Source of the DNA: Sceloporus undulatus
Taxonomy: Eukaryota; Chordata; Lepidosauria; Squamata; Phrynosomatidae
Direction: 5' to 3'
Assembly: GCF_019175285.1 (NCBI RefSeq)
Contig: NC_056523.1
Coordinates: 183,394,780 to 183,458,779 of the forward strand
DNA: 64,000 bases
Position numbers and translations under genes: made by a program. The stretch's first letter is position 1. Each line of letters opens with the position of its first letter. Under the pieces are notes generated by a model. That model saw nothing but the letters and a program-made list of their open reading frames with translations, made no database searches and had not been told where the DNA came from. Below, piece by piece: positions 1 to 11,154 of the stretch.

Positions 1-1377
1 GTTTTCTTGCCAAGATCAGTTGTAACTAATAATCAAACTGATAGTCCAACACTGAAACTACTATGCCACACTGACTCTCAAAAAGGCAGCAGACTTTGGT
101 TCCTTTCTGGGCTTCTTGTTCATGACGCGGGTTGTGATGTTAGATGTGTGTTAATTTCCCCCTGCCCCAATTTTGGTCTATCTGAATGAGTCCCTGGTTG
201 AATTTCACCAATGATTTCTGCTTACTCTTACTCTGATTTCTACAACATGCTGGTTGCTGTACTTGTACATACAAAAAGGTATGGGCTGCTTCTTAGGGTG
301 ATAAATATCACATTGTCCACACAAGAAATGGCAAATTATTCCTTCATGGATCTTGCTCAGGGATTGGACACCTTGAGTCATGATGTCACTACCTCTCCAT
401 GCAATACCTTAGCTAGAAAAAGGTTGTACCTACTTAGGCCCAGAAAGTCATCAGAATGCTTAAAAGAGAGGAGAGGACCAGGAAAACCTTGGGTGGTGGC
501 ATCAACTTCAGCATTTAAAGGTGTTTTGCAGGAAGACTATCAAGGTAAGGTGAAACTTGAGAGGTTTGTTTGCCTTTCTCCAGACCAGAACTATTCTCCA
601 GCATATGCTCACCCACACACTTTCCAGCATTTTGACTAATGCTGAATGGAAAGATGCTCCCTCAGGTGCCTAGGAAGATAACTTGGAAAAATTACTTTTT
701 GGGACAACAATCCTTAGAATGCCCAAGCCAGTCTAGGCAGTTGTAGTTCAAAAAAGTAACTTTTCCAAGTTCCAGGCCAGTGGTAGCTAATGGTTGTCAG
801 TGGCACAGTGAATCTACTTCAGGTTTCCAATCAGGCTCTGAAAGCCTTCCTCGATGCTGAAACCATATTCTTACATAGGTCCAGCACACTGGACAGCTCC
901 TTTAAAGGTAGCATGGATTCACTGCCCCACTGACATGGGTAACTACTAGCTGGCACTACTCTAAGCACATAAGAATGCCCCTTATAACTAATTAAGTTAT
1001 TTGTCCATCCCAGTCCCTTTCTAGCTGTTTTGTGGGGCCAGCTCCTATCATGAGGTGGAGTGAGGCAACTGTGAGAATGTCTGCTGTTGTCTGGGGTTTG
1101 TGTCACTGCTTCTAAGAACTGGCTCAGGATGTGGTGCGGCACAGCACCTGAGAATGAGAAACTGCTTCTAAAGTGGGCCACCTCTTTGCTCTGTGCAAAC
1201 TTGTCTTCAAGAGTGGGCCATAGTCTGAGAGAGAGGAAAAAGAAGGATTCAGCCCATCCTAAAATACAGCATAAGATGCCTCCTTACCATACTCAGAATA
1301 CAAGTTTATACTAGAGAGGAGAGCTGGTTGGCCAACTCAGAAGTAAGGCTGAAGCATGACTCTGAGTCTAAATTCAG
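1..1377. other. Intergenic DNA, no gene recognised
   Basis: I see no gene here. The longest open frame (211-639, plus, 142 codons) has no recognisable domain and looks like chance. Near 925-950 there is a phrase resembling one inside the palindrome at 8424-8607, so part of this stretch may be old repeat. Confidence 0.5.
680..771. repeat. Short imperfect inverted repeat (MITE-like)
   Basis: The left arm begins AACTTGGAAAAATTACTTTTT and the right arm is AAAAAAGTAACTTTTCCAAGT, about 45 bases apart. This looks like a small decayed foldback element. Family unknown. Confidence 0.55.
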
Positions 1378-1591
1378 TATCACACTACACTGTTATAGTG
1401 CTATTTTTCCACTTTAACTGCTATGGTTGCCTCCTGTGGAATCTGAGGCTTTGTAATTTAGAGAGCTCTAAGAGTGCTCTGTCTGATCATTATAAATGCC
1501 CTTCCCTAAACTGCAAATCCCAGGATTCCACAGGAGGCAGCCATAGCAGTTAAGATAAAATAATAGAGCTATAACATTCTAGTGTGGTATT
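1378..1591. mobile_element. Palindromic MITE (CACACTA-ended family)
   Basis: The outer ends read ATCACACTACACTGTTATAG and, inverted, CTAGTGTGGTAT. Both arms carry the phrase 'actttaactgctatgg..gcctcctgtgg', which is inverted in the right arm. No coding capacity. The same family occurs at 1688-1872 and, nearly perfect, at 11178-11392. Confidence 0.75.
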
Positions 1592-1687
1592 CAGTTTAGT
1601 GGCATGGTGTGAATGATGGAGGCAGGACTTTAAGGCAGAGGTGGTGCAATGCCTAGGAAAATGCAAGGCTAGAAACTCTTTCATTCT

Positions 1688-1872
1688 ACACACTTATAGC
1701 TCTGTGGTTCCACTTTAACTGCCGTGGCAATATCCTATAGGATCCTGGATTAGGAATTTAGGAGAGGAGCCTTTACAAGCCTCACCCAAGGAGCTTCTTT
1801 GGCACCTCAGACCAAACTACAAACCCCAGGACTCCACAGGAGAAAGCCATAGCAGTTAAAGTGTGAATCATA
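1688..1872. mobile_element. Palindromic MITE, same family as 1378-1591
   Basis: The arms share 'ccactttaactgccgtggc' on the left and 'gccatagcagttaaagtg' inverted on the right. It is more decayed than the neighbouring copy. Confidence 0.65.
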
Positions 1873-3829
1873 AACTGGAGAGAGAGTCAGAAGGAACAGA
1901 AGAAAGTGAAGGACTGGAATGAGGGGCTACTTTCACTGCAAAGTGGAAGAAAGATGAGGGGTGATAATGAAGGAAAGATCTTTTCTGCAGTATGCATCCA
2001 AATCCCTATTCCAATTGTCCCCTCCTGAGGTGAAAGGGTGTTGCTAAATTCAGTGGTATCAGTAGGGCTGGCATCACCTGGTGTGGTAACTCATAGTGTC
2101 AGCCCTCCTATACTACACCATACAGAATCCTTAGTAATGTTTTTCTACTCAAGTTCTGCATAAATGTAATGCCCATATATCACTGAATGTAATGGAAATA
2201 GTTGTGACCTAAACAAAAACCACAATTAAAATTATAGCTTTAAATTACATTACCATATGCACAGCCTGAATGTATTTACATGTACATTGTTTCACGTGGT
2301 TAAAGTGAAAATTTGGCAAGATGTGACTTTAAAAAATTTTTTTAAAGAATAAAAAACAATATTTTTTAAAAATGTTAATTTTTTTTAAAAAAATAAAAAT
2401 TAAATTAAAAATTTATATATTAAAAAAACCTGGGGCCTCTCCTCTTTCTTCCCACTGAGCCTCAGCCTATTCACACCATCTCTTCAGCATTTTAAAGGGA
2501 TGTGGGCAAATGTCACAGTCCATTTCTGCCAAAAGGCAGGTGTTAGCAGTGGTGTCACCCTCACTTAGGGTGTCACTTGTGTGACCCACACCCTCTGCAT
2601 CCCTTCAGTGAAGCCCCGGGTGAAAATTATGGAGAATTGGGAGCAAAGATTATGAGTTTTACCTAGTGCTTTTAACACAGAGTTTTTTCAGTTACAACTC
2701 CCGGTCTCCCCAGCCAACATGGCCAGCAGCCATACTGGCTAAGTGGTTCAGGGAGTTGTAGTCCAAACCTCTCCCCTGCACATTCCCAAGTTCTGGTTTT
2801 ATCAAACATTCTCCCTCTTCCACTATACCAGAATTTAAGCACCACTCTTATTCATAGACAGAGCAAAAAACAGAGCCCGACATGGGAGGTTTTATAATGC
2901 ATATGAAGTCCTAAAAAGCTTGGGATTTCAATGTACATGAAAGTGTGTACTCCCAATATATGCCAGCCAGAGGATTGAGATCTGCTGGAGAAGGCCTCCT
3001 CTACATCCCACTAGAGATGGAGTTATACTCTTTGAGGATGAAAGAGAGGGCTTTCTTGTCAGGGATGATGGGAGTTATAGCTCTTCACCTCTGGCTTGAA
3101 CTCACCACCTGGTTGTGCACCGCGCTGACCAGTTTTGGCCAGTGGTTATAGCTTAGCAGAGTTACAGAGAATAGGCTGAAGACCCTGACAAACTCTCCAA
3201 GCCTTCTCACTCTTGCTTCCACAGAAGTCTTCACCCTTCTTCAGGATCCAGCTGGTTCTTGTAGCTTCACCCAAGACACCAGACAACTCAGTAGTCTTAT
3301 ATAAAAGATCTACTTTATTCTACTATATACAGCTCCAAAACTATCCAACACAACAATACACTACTCCTCACTCTATCCACTCTACAACCCACTCTATCCA
3401 CTACTACTAGCCACAAAATACATTGGGATGCATAGTCATTATTATAGTCAATGCAAGGTACCACCCACTGTTGTCTGTTTCCACCCAGTAGGCGTATACA
3501 TCATTCTCATTGGTTCTCTTGGTTCATCCTACAATTAATGATTTCATCATCTCAGTCTTGACCACTTAACAATTGTCAGGTGTGTCGAATTATCCACTTT
3601 ACATTTCTTGTCCTTGGCATTGAGGACTTGTTAATTGTATTACCATTTACACCTATGTGGTTCTCAATTGGCTTCTGCTGAGTCACCCTGACTCTCACAT
3701 ACATGTTTTATTTCATTTACTGTATATCCCATGTTGCTTTTTCCTTAACATTTCTCAGGTGTGGTGCCCCAATTGTGGAATGCCAAATTAGCCTCAGCAC
3801 TGGTTTTATTTAATCACCAAGTAAAAATG
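1873..3829. other. Intergenic DNA with AT-rich patch and CT/AC-rich low complexity
   Basis: No gene recognised. Positions 2330-2430 are a strongly A/T-rich low-complexity patch. Positions 3345-3415 are an imperfect run of short CTATCCACT-like repeats. The stretch around 3290-3790 has the look of an old interspersed repeat, but I cannot assign it to a class. Confidence 0.5.
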
Positions 3830-4000
3830 TGTATGTGTGTGTATGAGTGAGTGTGCAATTGCTCATAGGCATTCAGGTTGCCTGTTGATGTATAACAACT
3901 AGATGAATTTCATACATTGTGGTGGTTTGCCATTGGCTGACCCTGCTTAGCTTCCCAGATCACACAGAATCTGGTACCTTCAAGGTAAAGCCTTTGAGGC
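3830..4000 (-). mobile_element. Decayed 5S-rRNA-derived SINE
   Basis: It contains 'cattcaggttgcctgttgat' and then 'gctgaccctgcttagcttcc' followed by 'agatcacac'. The latter phrase is the reverse complement of the 5S rRNA internal control region (GGAAGCTAAGCAGGGTC). It is a partial, diverged member of the family seen more completely at 10845-11085 and 30130-30330. Confidence 0.65.
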
Positions 4001-4675
4001 CGAAATAACCAACTCCAAAATGTTCATGCACATAATTTTAAATTATTCTAAACTTCTTAATCTGTTTCACATGTTTTTAGTCTTTTCAAATTATTCTCTG
4101 CTGCTTTATATTGTTTTCATCTGCTTATCTGCCTATACCATGAACTCTGCCACTGAGAGGTCTGATGCTGTATAGGTCAAGACATAACTATTTTCATAAA
4201 TAAATAATAAAGTAAAATCCAGAAATCACAAAGGAAATGCTGACTGAGACGGACACTTTGCAAAACCATCTGTGTTTGTCATGCAGCTTCTCCCCTTTAC
4301 CCTGCTGGCTCAGAACATTTTCTCCAATAGTGATGCTAAACCTAGATATAAAAGAAGACAGCTTTACCCTAAAGGAAAAGCCACAAAACTCGAGTGGCTT
4401 CCTCAGAAGGAAACTAATCATTAAAAAAGGGGGCCCTTCTAAAATACTCACTGCAAGAACAACAGCAGCAGTGACGGATTGGGAAAGCGGTAGTTCCACA
4501 TATAACTGTTGTAATAAGGTTAGGTGCTGCCACTTCCTCATTTTCTAAATCAAGCAAATTGGAACAGAAAAAAAAGAGAAGTGGGATCCGGAATCTTAGA
4601 CTGGTAGTTGTGTGAAAAGAGAGGATTCCAGGCATGCCTGCTGGAATCCCCTCTTCTACACAGCTGCACAGCAGA
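4001..4675. other. Intergenic DNA, nothing recognised
   Basis: I see no gene or repeat family that I can name. The overlapping open frames of about 100 codons on both strands lack domain-like features. Confidence 0.45.
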
Positions 4676-4907
4676 AGCCAGTGTGGTGTAGTGGTTGGAG
4701 TAGTTGTAGCATTGGACTAGGATTCTGGAGACCAGGGTTTGAATCCCGGCTCGGCCATGTAAACCCCCTGGGTGACCTTGGACAAATCACACTGTCTCTG
4801 CCTCAGAGGATGACAATGGCAAACCACCTGTGAACAAATGTTGCCAAGAAAACCGCATGATACGTTTGCCTTAGGGTCTCCATAAGTCAGAAACAACTTG
4901 AAGGCAC

Positions 4908-4945
<38 letters not shown>

Positions 4946-4950
4946 AGCAG
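4676..4950 (+). mobile_element. Full-length tRNA-derived SINE with (AAC)n tail
   Basis: The head carries a box A-like GTGGTGTAGTGGTTGGAG and a box B-like GGTTTGAATCCCGG. The body contains 'tgaccttggacaaatcacac' and 'gccaagaaaaccgcatgata', and the end 'cttgaaggcacacaacaaca' runs into an AAC/ACA repeat tail. This is the commonest SINE in the window, with over ten copies on both strands. It is an RNA polymerase III type element, not a tRNA gene. Confidence 0.9.
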
Positions 4951-5987
4951 CAACAGCAAACAGCAGGAGCCTTCTCCTCTTTCCCCTTCCCAGCTTAAAT
5001 GGCAATCTCTTTGGAACTCCATTCAGGTCAAATTTCAGAGGTGGTGTCTCTACTGTCTCCTAAAAGATAATGGCACTAAGGGATTTACCCACTCTCCATT
5101 TCCTACCCAACCAACCCCTGCAGCACACTGTTGAGTTAAAGGCTCCTAGTTCTTCTGAATTTAGGTTTTAGGATACATGACTGCAACCACTGCACTCTCC
5201 CCTGCCCCTATTTCCAAAAGCAGAAGGGACTTGAGAGACACTTCTGGTTTTGAAGAAAAAAAGCAGTAAACCCCCCTGCTGCCTCATTCAGCATTTCACA
5301 AATGAAAACAAGGACACATGTAGCCAAGCAACGTCAGAGTGAGGTCAAGATGGCAAAAGTTATTAACAAGGAAGAGCACACAAGTTAAGAGGGGCTGTAG
5401 CAGTTTGATCGTCCCTTAACCTAGAGGGAAAAGCAAAACCCTGCCTTCTTTTTTCCCCCACCACCACTTTTTAAAAATGTAATTCCCTTCCTTTCTCATC
5501 TCCCTTCTCCTGCATTGATTGAGTGCAAACTACTTTTGCACTTTGAACTAGTTTGCAGCAGTGAAAGTAAGCTGAAGATAAAGAGAGAAAGTAGGAAGAG
5601 GAGAGAGAAATGGGACTTTTTTTAAAAAAAGGCTGGTAGATGATTTGACAACCCTAAGATGGCCAGGTAGCGATTATGCCATTTGGGGCGCTTTCTAGGC
5701 TTTATGATGAACACAACAAATTGGACACAGTGCTAGGAACATGTAAAGAAATCTCAGAAGTTGTAAAGTGGGGTTTTGGATTTTCAATAATCCTGGGGAG
5801 AAGTGGGTGGCTTCCACATCATTGGGCGTTTCGTAATGTATTTAAACTTGATACTTCTGGGCACACGATTTGGGTTGCTTCATGGTTTTAATATACATCC
5901 AGCTCTGCTCAGGTGCATCCAGGTGTAGCTAGTACACTGGGAAAGAATAAATCGACCATGTATTAAAATCAATAATTTATCTGTCAG
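4951..5987. other. Intergenic DNA, nothing recognised
   Basis: No gene or nameable repeat is visible. A 71-codon open frame at 5676-5891 has no recognisable domain. Confidence 0.45.
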
Positions 5988-5988
5988 A

Positions 5989-6047
<59 letters not shown>

Positions 6048-6560
6048 TTTTATTTATATACCGCCCTTCCTATGATCAGGGCGGTGTACAACAAATCAAA
6101 TACAATACACATACAAGTACAAATACAATAAAGCTGTTAAAACCAGTATTAAAAACCCATTCTGACCAGCTACCACTGCTGTCAAAGGGGGGGGGAAGAC
6201 TAGCAAGAACTGGTGTCTGGGAATGCTAGTTGGAACAGGAAGGTTTTCAATTCCTTCCTGAACTGGGCCAGGGAGGTGGCCGAGCGGAGCTCTATGGGCA
6301 GCGTATTCCAGAGGGTCGGGGCGATGATGGTATATGACCTCCTTGCTGTGGAGGCTAGTCTAGCCCCTGGGACCCTCAGTAGTTGCTGCCCAGATGTTCT
6401 GAGAGTGCGGGGCGGAATGTATGGGGAGAGGCGGTCCTCTAGGTATCCTGGGCCCAAGCCATGTAGGGCTTTATAGGTAATAACCAACACCTTGTATTGC
6501 GCCCGGAAGCGAATGGGCAGCCAATGCAGATCTTTAAGTACAGGTGTAATATGACTGGCC
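5988..6560 (-). mobile_element. 3' fragment of an L2-type LINE
   Basis: On the minus strand, 6200-6490 encodes an open 96-residue stretch containing YKALHGLGPGYLEDRLSPY, then RTLRTSG and APTLWNTLPIELR. This is the typical C-terminal tail after the reverse transcriptase in L2-clade LINEs. Downstream on that strand comes a 'ccgccctg...agggcggtat' stem, then 'ataaataaaatttt' and an (ATT)n tail (5988-6043 in plus orientation), the usual L2 3' end in squamates. It is 5'-truncated, with no RT core. Confidence 0.85.
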
Positions 6561-6814
6561 CTGGATGAATTGGCTGAGACCAGAGGATGAGACCCAAGCT
6601 CTGAAAGATTAGAATAAATTACAGATGGAGAAACTTTTGTTTAAAAGATTATTTTAACAAAAGGAGCACGCTGCCCTCTAGTGGAAACATGGATGCATTG
6701 AACCAGTGGCATCTTGGGATTGGTGGGTTCTTGAGCTCTCTTTTGCTTGGTCTGCTCATCTTTGAAGAGTGCCACAGCACGGTCCTCCCATTCCATCACC
6801 ATATAAGCAACATT
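6561..6814. other. Intergenic DNA, nothing recognised
   Basis: Nothing nameable. The phrase 'ctgccctctagtgg' is repeat-like but unassigned. Confidence 0.4.
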
Positions 6815-7032
6815 AACCTGGTGAAGTGGGCTAGGACTCTTTAAGACCAGAGTTCCAATTCCTGCTCAGCCATGGAAACCCATTGGGGGACCTTGGGCAA
6901 GTCGTGTTCTCTCAGCCTCAGAAGAAGGCAAAGTAAATGCACTCTGAACAAATCTTGCCAAGAAAACCCCATGATAGGTTTGCCTTAGGGTCACCATAAC
7001 TTGGAAATGACTTGAAGGCACACAACAAGAAA
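6815..7032 (+). mobile_element. tRNA-derived SINE, 5' end decayed
   Basis: A box B-like 'agagttccaattcctgctc' is followed by 'ggaccttgggcaagtcg', 'ttgccaagaaaaccccatga' and 'cttgaaggcacacaacaag'. It matches the 4676-4950 SINE along its body. Confidence 0.85.
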
Positions 7033-8244
7033 TATTAATTATATCTCAAAAAATAAGATAAACGGATTTATATGTGTATTAGAGTACTGTTGAATTGAAG
7101 ATGTTAAACACACTTCATAACTGACTGGTACAATGGATTTCACAAAAGACAGAGACAGGGTGACCATATGTCCTAACCGCAAAGGAGGACAAGGCATTGC
7201 AAAATGTAGCAGGACATTACAAAATAAAAGCTAAAAATACTTATATAAATATAAATTCATTTCACTATATTACATATACTGTATTTTATTATGGACTCAA
7301 CCATATTTTTCTGATGAACTCATTTTTATTCAAATGCCTTGTCGGCTTGCAATAGACTTATAGAACTCTGAGCGAGACAAATGCTTACAATTGTACTTTA
7401 ATAGCAACAAACCCGTGGCTGAACCTGCATTTAAATTATTCCTTTCATTTGTCCATTCTGATGAAATTAAGGGGAAAACTCTTTCAACATTTGCACTGTG
7501 TCCTCAAGTAGCCCACTGCCTAGAACATTTACAGTACTTTTCCTCTGGAAGAAACAAACACTCCCTGAACTCTGAGGACAAGTCTTGTCTGCTGTTGTTC
7601 CTAGGGAAAAAAGAAAGTTAGAAGGAGCCATCTTCTATCCCTATTTGCAATGAGGACAGGCTAGTGGACACATTTCTTGAAGGGGAACAGCAAATGTGGT
7701 ATTATTTAATATGCTTCTTAGTCATATTCAAAATGGAGAACATTCTGGAATTCCTCCTGGACAGAAATATGAAATGCAGGTCATGGAAAAGGAGGTTGTC
7801 TGGCCACCCTGTCATCTTAGAAGAAAAAATCTTTCCACAGAAAAGAGACAGACAAAGTGACCAAAGGAATGTGAACATAGTAAATATAAGAGTTCTAAGT
7901 GTGAATGGTTTTTCATCTCTCTCTCTCTCTCTCTCTCTGCAATGCTAGACATTTGGAGATTGAAGGAAAATTTATTTGGAGGAGCAGAATTATTGTTGGG
8001 GGGCAATCTCTTCATTTTGTCCCTCCAGTATTGACACCTTTATATCCATGGGTTAAAGCAGTACCAGAGGTCATTGCCCTCCACTTCCAATCTGCCAATG
8101 GCCCCTGCCATCACTTCATATGAAAACATAAAGTGATGTTATATCACTTCTGGTTTTATTTCTCATAAATTGTTACAACTACATTTTGCTGTGATCTTGA
8201 ACATGGAGAAAGTGTCACTTGATTTTTTTAAAAATATTTTTGGA
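7033..8244. other. Intergenic DNA with a (CT)n run
   Basis: No gene recognised. Positions 7914-7938 are a CT dinucleotide run. The open frames here are short and featureless. Confidence 0.45.
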
Positions 8245-8385
8245 GGGGCTATGGTCTGGGGATGCTCTGTGTACACTTGGGTTGCCCCTAAAGAGGTTTT
8301 GGGGATTTTATAGGCTGGAGCCATGGCTATAAAAGTGGTACCAAACTGCATTGTTTCTATAGTGTAGATGCACCGTCAAATAGTT
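8245..8385. mobile_element. Right half of a palindromic MITE
   Basis: The sequence 'ggagccatggctataaaagt' through 'ccaaactgcattgtttctat' to 'agtgtagatgcac' matches the right arm of the MITE at 9552-9770. No matching left arm lies upstream. Confidence 0.6.
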
Positions 8386-8423
8386 CTTTTGAAATTCAGA
8401 CCCCTGGTAATTCCCTGTTGGAG

Positions 8424-8607
8424 CATGGGATGGAGACTTCTATGTCAGTGGGATGGTGAATCCACTCTGAGCTTTAAAGTTACTCTTCAAAGTACTTAAC
8501 TCTTATTCCTAAATATGTTCAGCACCTTGGAGAGTCCCTTTAAACCTAGCCAAACCCTGGAATGGATTTACCTCCCCACTGACATGAAAGTCTCCATCCC
8601 ATGTTCC
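8424..8607. repeat. Long imperfect palindrome (foldback element)
   Basis: The left arm has 'gcatgggatggagacttcta' and 'tgtcagtgggatggtg'. The right arm has the inverse, 'ccccactgacatgaaagtct' and 'ccatcccatgttcc'. The arms are about 50 bases with an AT-richer loop. A related phrase recurs near 925-950 and 8625-8670, so this is a repeat family, unnamed by me. Confidence 0.7.
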
Positions 8608-9551
8608 ATCTATGACCTAGAGTGGATTCATAGCTCCAGTGACACTGGAGTAACCACCCTGCGCTACCACAGATCCAGCTAAGAAGTCCAAGGTGCCCCA
8701 AGTGGTCCCTTAACCAATACTAGTTTGGTAGTTAGGGTAACATCCAAAGTATTATTTACTCTCCAACTGTTCTGATTTGACAGGAACAGCCTTGATCATT
8801 TCACTGTCCTTCCAGTTATTTGGCTGCTTTAAAAGGGTCCAGGTTTATCCTCCCTCTTCCCACTCTCTCCCTTACCCCTCAGCATACTTTCATTCAAAGT
8901 GCAATAATAGTTTGCACTCCATTAACTCAGGAGGATGGAGAGGAGAGGAAAGAATCACATCCTTCCCAATAGGCTCAGGCAAATGCATACTGCTGCGCCA
9001 CGCCCACTCCTAGTTTGTCTGTTCTTCCTCATTAATAACCTTTGCCATCTTGATTCTTATGTTCCATGGCCACACAGGTCCTAGTTTTTACCTGTCAAAT
9101 ATTAGTATAATAGTATGTTGTTGTTTTTTAATGCAGATTTCTGGTCTTTTTAGAATTTTTTAACCAAAGTCTCATCTGTGAATCAGTCAATTCCAGCACC
9201 TCAGTAAAATATCCAAATCAAACCTAGTTTGAAACTAGTTGACTACAGCAGTTTTGTACTTTGAACATGAAAGGCTTGAAGGCAGCCTGGGCCATGAGAA
9301 TAAGGTAGGCATTTCCATCATGGAAAAAGAGGATGAAGAGAGCACAGATCTGAACTTGTGTATCCTAACTGATATCACTGCATAGATATTTGGGGGGATG
9401 TCTAAAATGTCAACAGAAACACAATCCAGCCCACCATAGTGGAGAAGACTGTACCTGGGTAACTTGTGTGGTTGCTTATTCATTGTGCTGCATGTAGGCA
9501 GTACACCCCGGTTTTCTCCAAGCTCTCCATTGCTACAGTTGTTAACTTTTG
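8608..9551. other. Intergenic DNA, nothing recognised
   Basis: No gene seen. A partial copy of the 8424-8607 family seems to lie at about 8620-8690. Confidence 0.4.
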
Positions 9552-9770
9552 GGTGCATCTACACTAGAAATAATGCAGTTTGACACCACTTTAACTCCCA
9601 TGGCTCAATCCTACAAAATCGTAGGATTTGTAGTTTTGGTAGGTGCCAGCACTCTTTGGCAGAGAACGGTTAAAGACCTTGTAAAACTACAAATCCCAGG
9701 ATTCAATAGGATGGGGCTACAGCATTTAAAGTGGTCTCAACCTGCATCATTTTTACAGTGTAGATGCATT
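9552..9770. mobile_element. Palindromic MITE (TGCATCTACACT family)
   Basis: The terminal inverted repeats read GTGCATCTACACT on the left and AGTGTAGATGCAT on the right. The arms share 'tgcagtttgacaccacttta' and a 'aaaactacaaatcccaggat' type core. This is the most frequent MITE family here, with relatives at 12355, 13778, 20451 and 26696. The class is probably a cut-and-paste DNA transposon derivative. It has no ORF. Confidence 0.8.
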
Positions 9771-10403
9771 GATTGATTAGGGTTTGGAATGCGCATTTCT
9801 TCAAACACAACAGGCTAGGAATCTTGAAGTCCTCCAGATGTTGTCAGACTACAACTGGCAGCCTCCTTCACCACTGGCTAGAAGAAACCTGACTCAAGAC
9901 TATTAAACACCACAATCGGATAATTAATTGTGTGTATATACAATAAATAAATGTTTAGAGGTTCCTAGTGGATCTGCCAAACAACCAAGAATTCATATAT
10001 AATCAATACAGAACCTATCCCATTTTATAGCAATAGACTTGAAGACCTGTTGGACATGAATCTTTGTAATGTCCAGAGAAAGATACCATATCTGTAGTAA
10101 AACAACAACAACAAATGATTCAATGTGGTTTAATAATAGACCAAAATAACCTAATTGTTATAACTCAATTCTTGTATTAATGGGCATGAATATGTTTTTT
10201 CTGTTTTAAAATATCATTTTGATTGACTTTATTTTCATATCAAATTTAAAAAAGAATTTATACAACAAATACACTCATTTCACAAACAAATACACCTTCA
10301 TTCATGCACCATTCATTACTTCTCTGTACATATTTTTAAGAGTATTCATTTTGTAAGTGGTAGAATTGAAAGATATAGCCATGTTAGTCTGTAGAATCAG
10401 TAC
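9771..10403. other. Intergenic DNA, nothing recognised
   Basis: No gene or named repeat seen. Confidence 0.4.
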
Positions 10404-10550
10404 ATAGAGAGATCCTGAAGCACCTTTGAGACTCACTGAAAGAAAGAAGTTGGCCGCAGGAGCTTTCATAGTAGACTGAAGTCTACAAAGCTCATGCTGC
10501 CAATTTGTTTCTTTCAATGAGTCTCAAAGGTGCTATAAGATCTCTCTACA
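10404..10550. repeat. Foldback element of the GTAGCACCTTTGAGAC family
   Basis: The left arm reads 'gagatcctgaagcacctttg' and 'agactcactgaaag'. The right arm gives the inverse, 'ctttcaatgagtctcaaagg' then 'tgctataagatctctc'. It is a near-symmetric palindrome with a short centre. The same arms occur at 15030-15115, 18072-18605, 23190-23300 and 31585-31630. Confidence 0.75.
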
Positions 10551-10844
10551 TTTTGTAAGCTTCTAGTCAGCTTATCTATTTCTATTAAGTCTAATAACTT
10601 CAACAACCAATTTACAATTAATGGTGTTTTCTCTTGTTTCCACATTCAGGCATAGAATATTTTAGTGGCAGATAACATATATTTCAAATAACTACAGCTC
10701 CATAAAAATAAAATACAAACTTAGCATCACTAGGAGCACATTACTTCCAGTTTTTTTCTTTGTTTCAACTATTATTTGTTGTTGTTGTTGTTTTTGGTCT
10801 TTATAAATGCTAAATTATTAATTGTTTTTTACTTAGAATTGTCA
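10551..10844. other. Intergenic DNA with (GTT)n
   Basis: Short GTT repeat near 10775-10795; otherwise nothing recognised. Confidence 0.4.
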
Positions 10845-11085
10845 TTGTGAGTTTGTATGTGCCTTCAGGTTGTTTATTGACTTATGGTAAAACCAAGAAT
10901 TTCATAATGTTATCTTAGGTAAGCAGTACTTAAAGGACATCTGCCATTGCCTTCCTCTGAAATTTAGCCTACAGCACGTGGCATTCCTTGGATTCCCCAT
11001 CCAAGTACTAACCAGGGCTGAATCTGTTTAGCTCTCAAGATCAGATGGGTATGTAGGCCCTGTAGGATGATCATTAGTGCTTGTC
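10845..11085 (-). mobile_element. 5S-rRNA-derived SINE
   Basis: Read on the plus strand it gives 'tagcctacagcacgtggcat', 'catccaagtactaaccaggg' and 'gtttagctctcaagatcaga'. This is the reverse complement of 5S rRNA from its 3' end through box C and the intermediate element. The body ('gtgccttcaggttgtttatt') is not 5S. It is therefore a SINE with a 5S-derived pol III promoter, on the minus strand, and not a 5S gene because the sequence is diverged. Confidence 0.85.
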
Positions 11086-11154
11086 ATTTAATGTATTAAT
11101 GGCTTATTCTGCTTGAATAGAGTTCTGCTCAGAAAGTTATCAGTGCAAATGAGG

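Noticed and set aside
211-639. 142-codon open frame near the left edge
   Set aside because: No recognisable domain, ordinary base composition and no splice or promoter context; likely chance.
3290-3790. Possible solo LTR-like stretch
   Set aside because: I could not identify paired ends or a flanking duplication and did not recognise a family, so no element is called.
10960-11065. Possible 5S rRNA gene
   Set aside because: Only part of 5S is recognisable, with several mismatches, and it is fused to a SINE body found in other copies.
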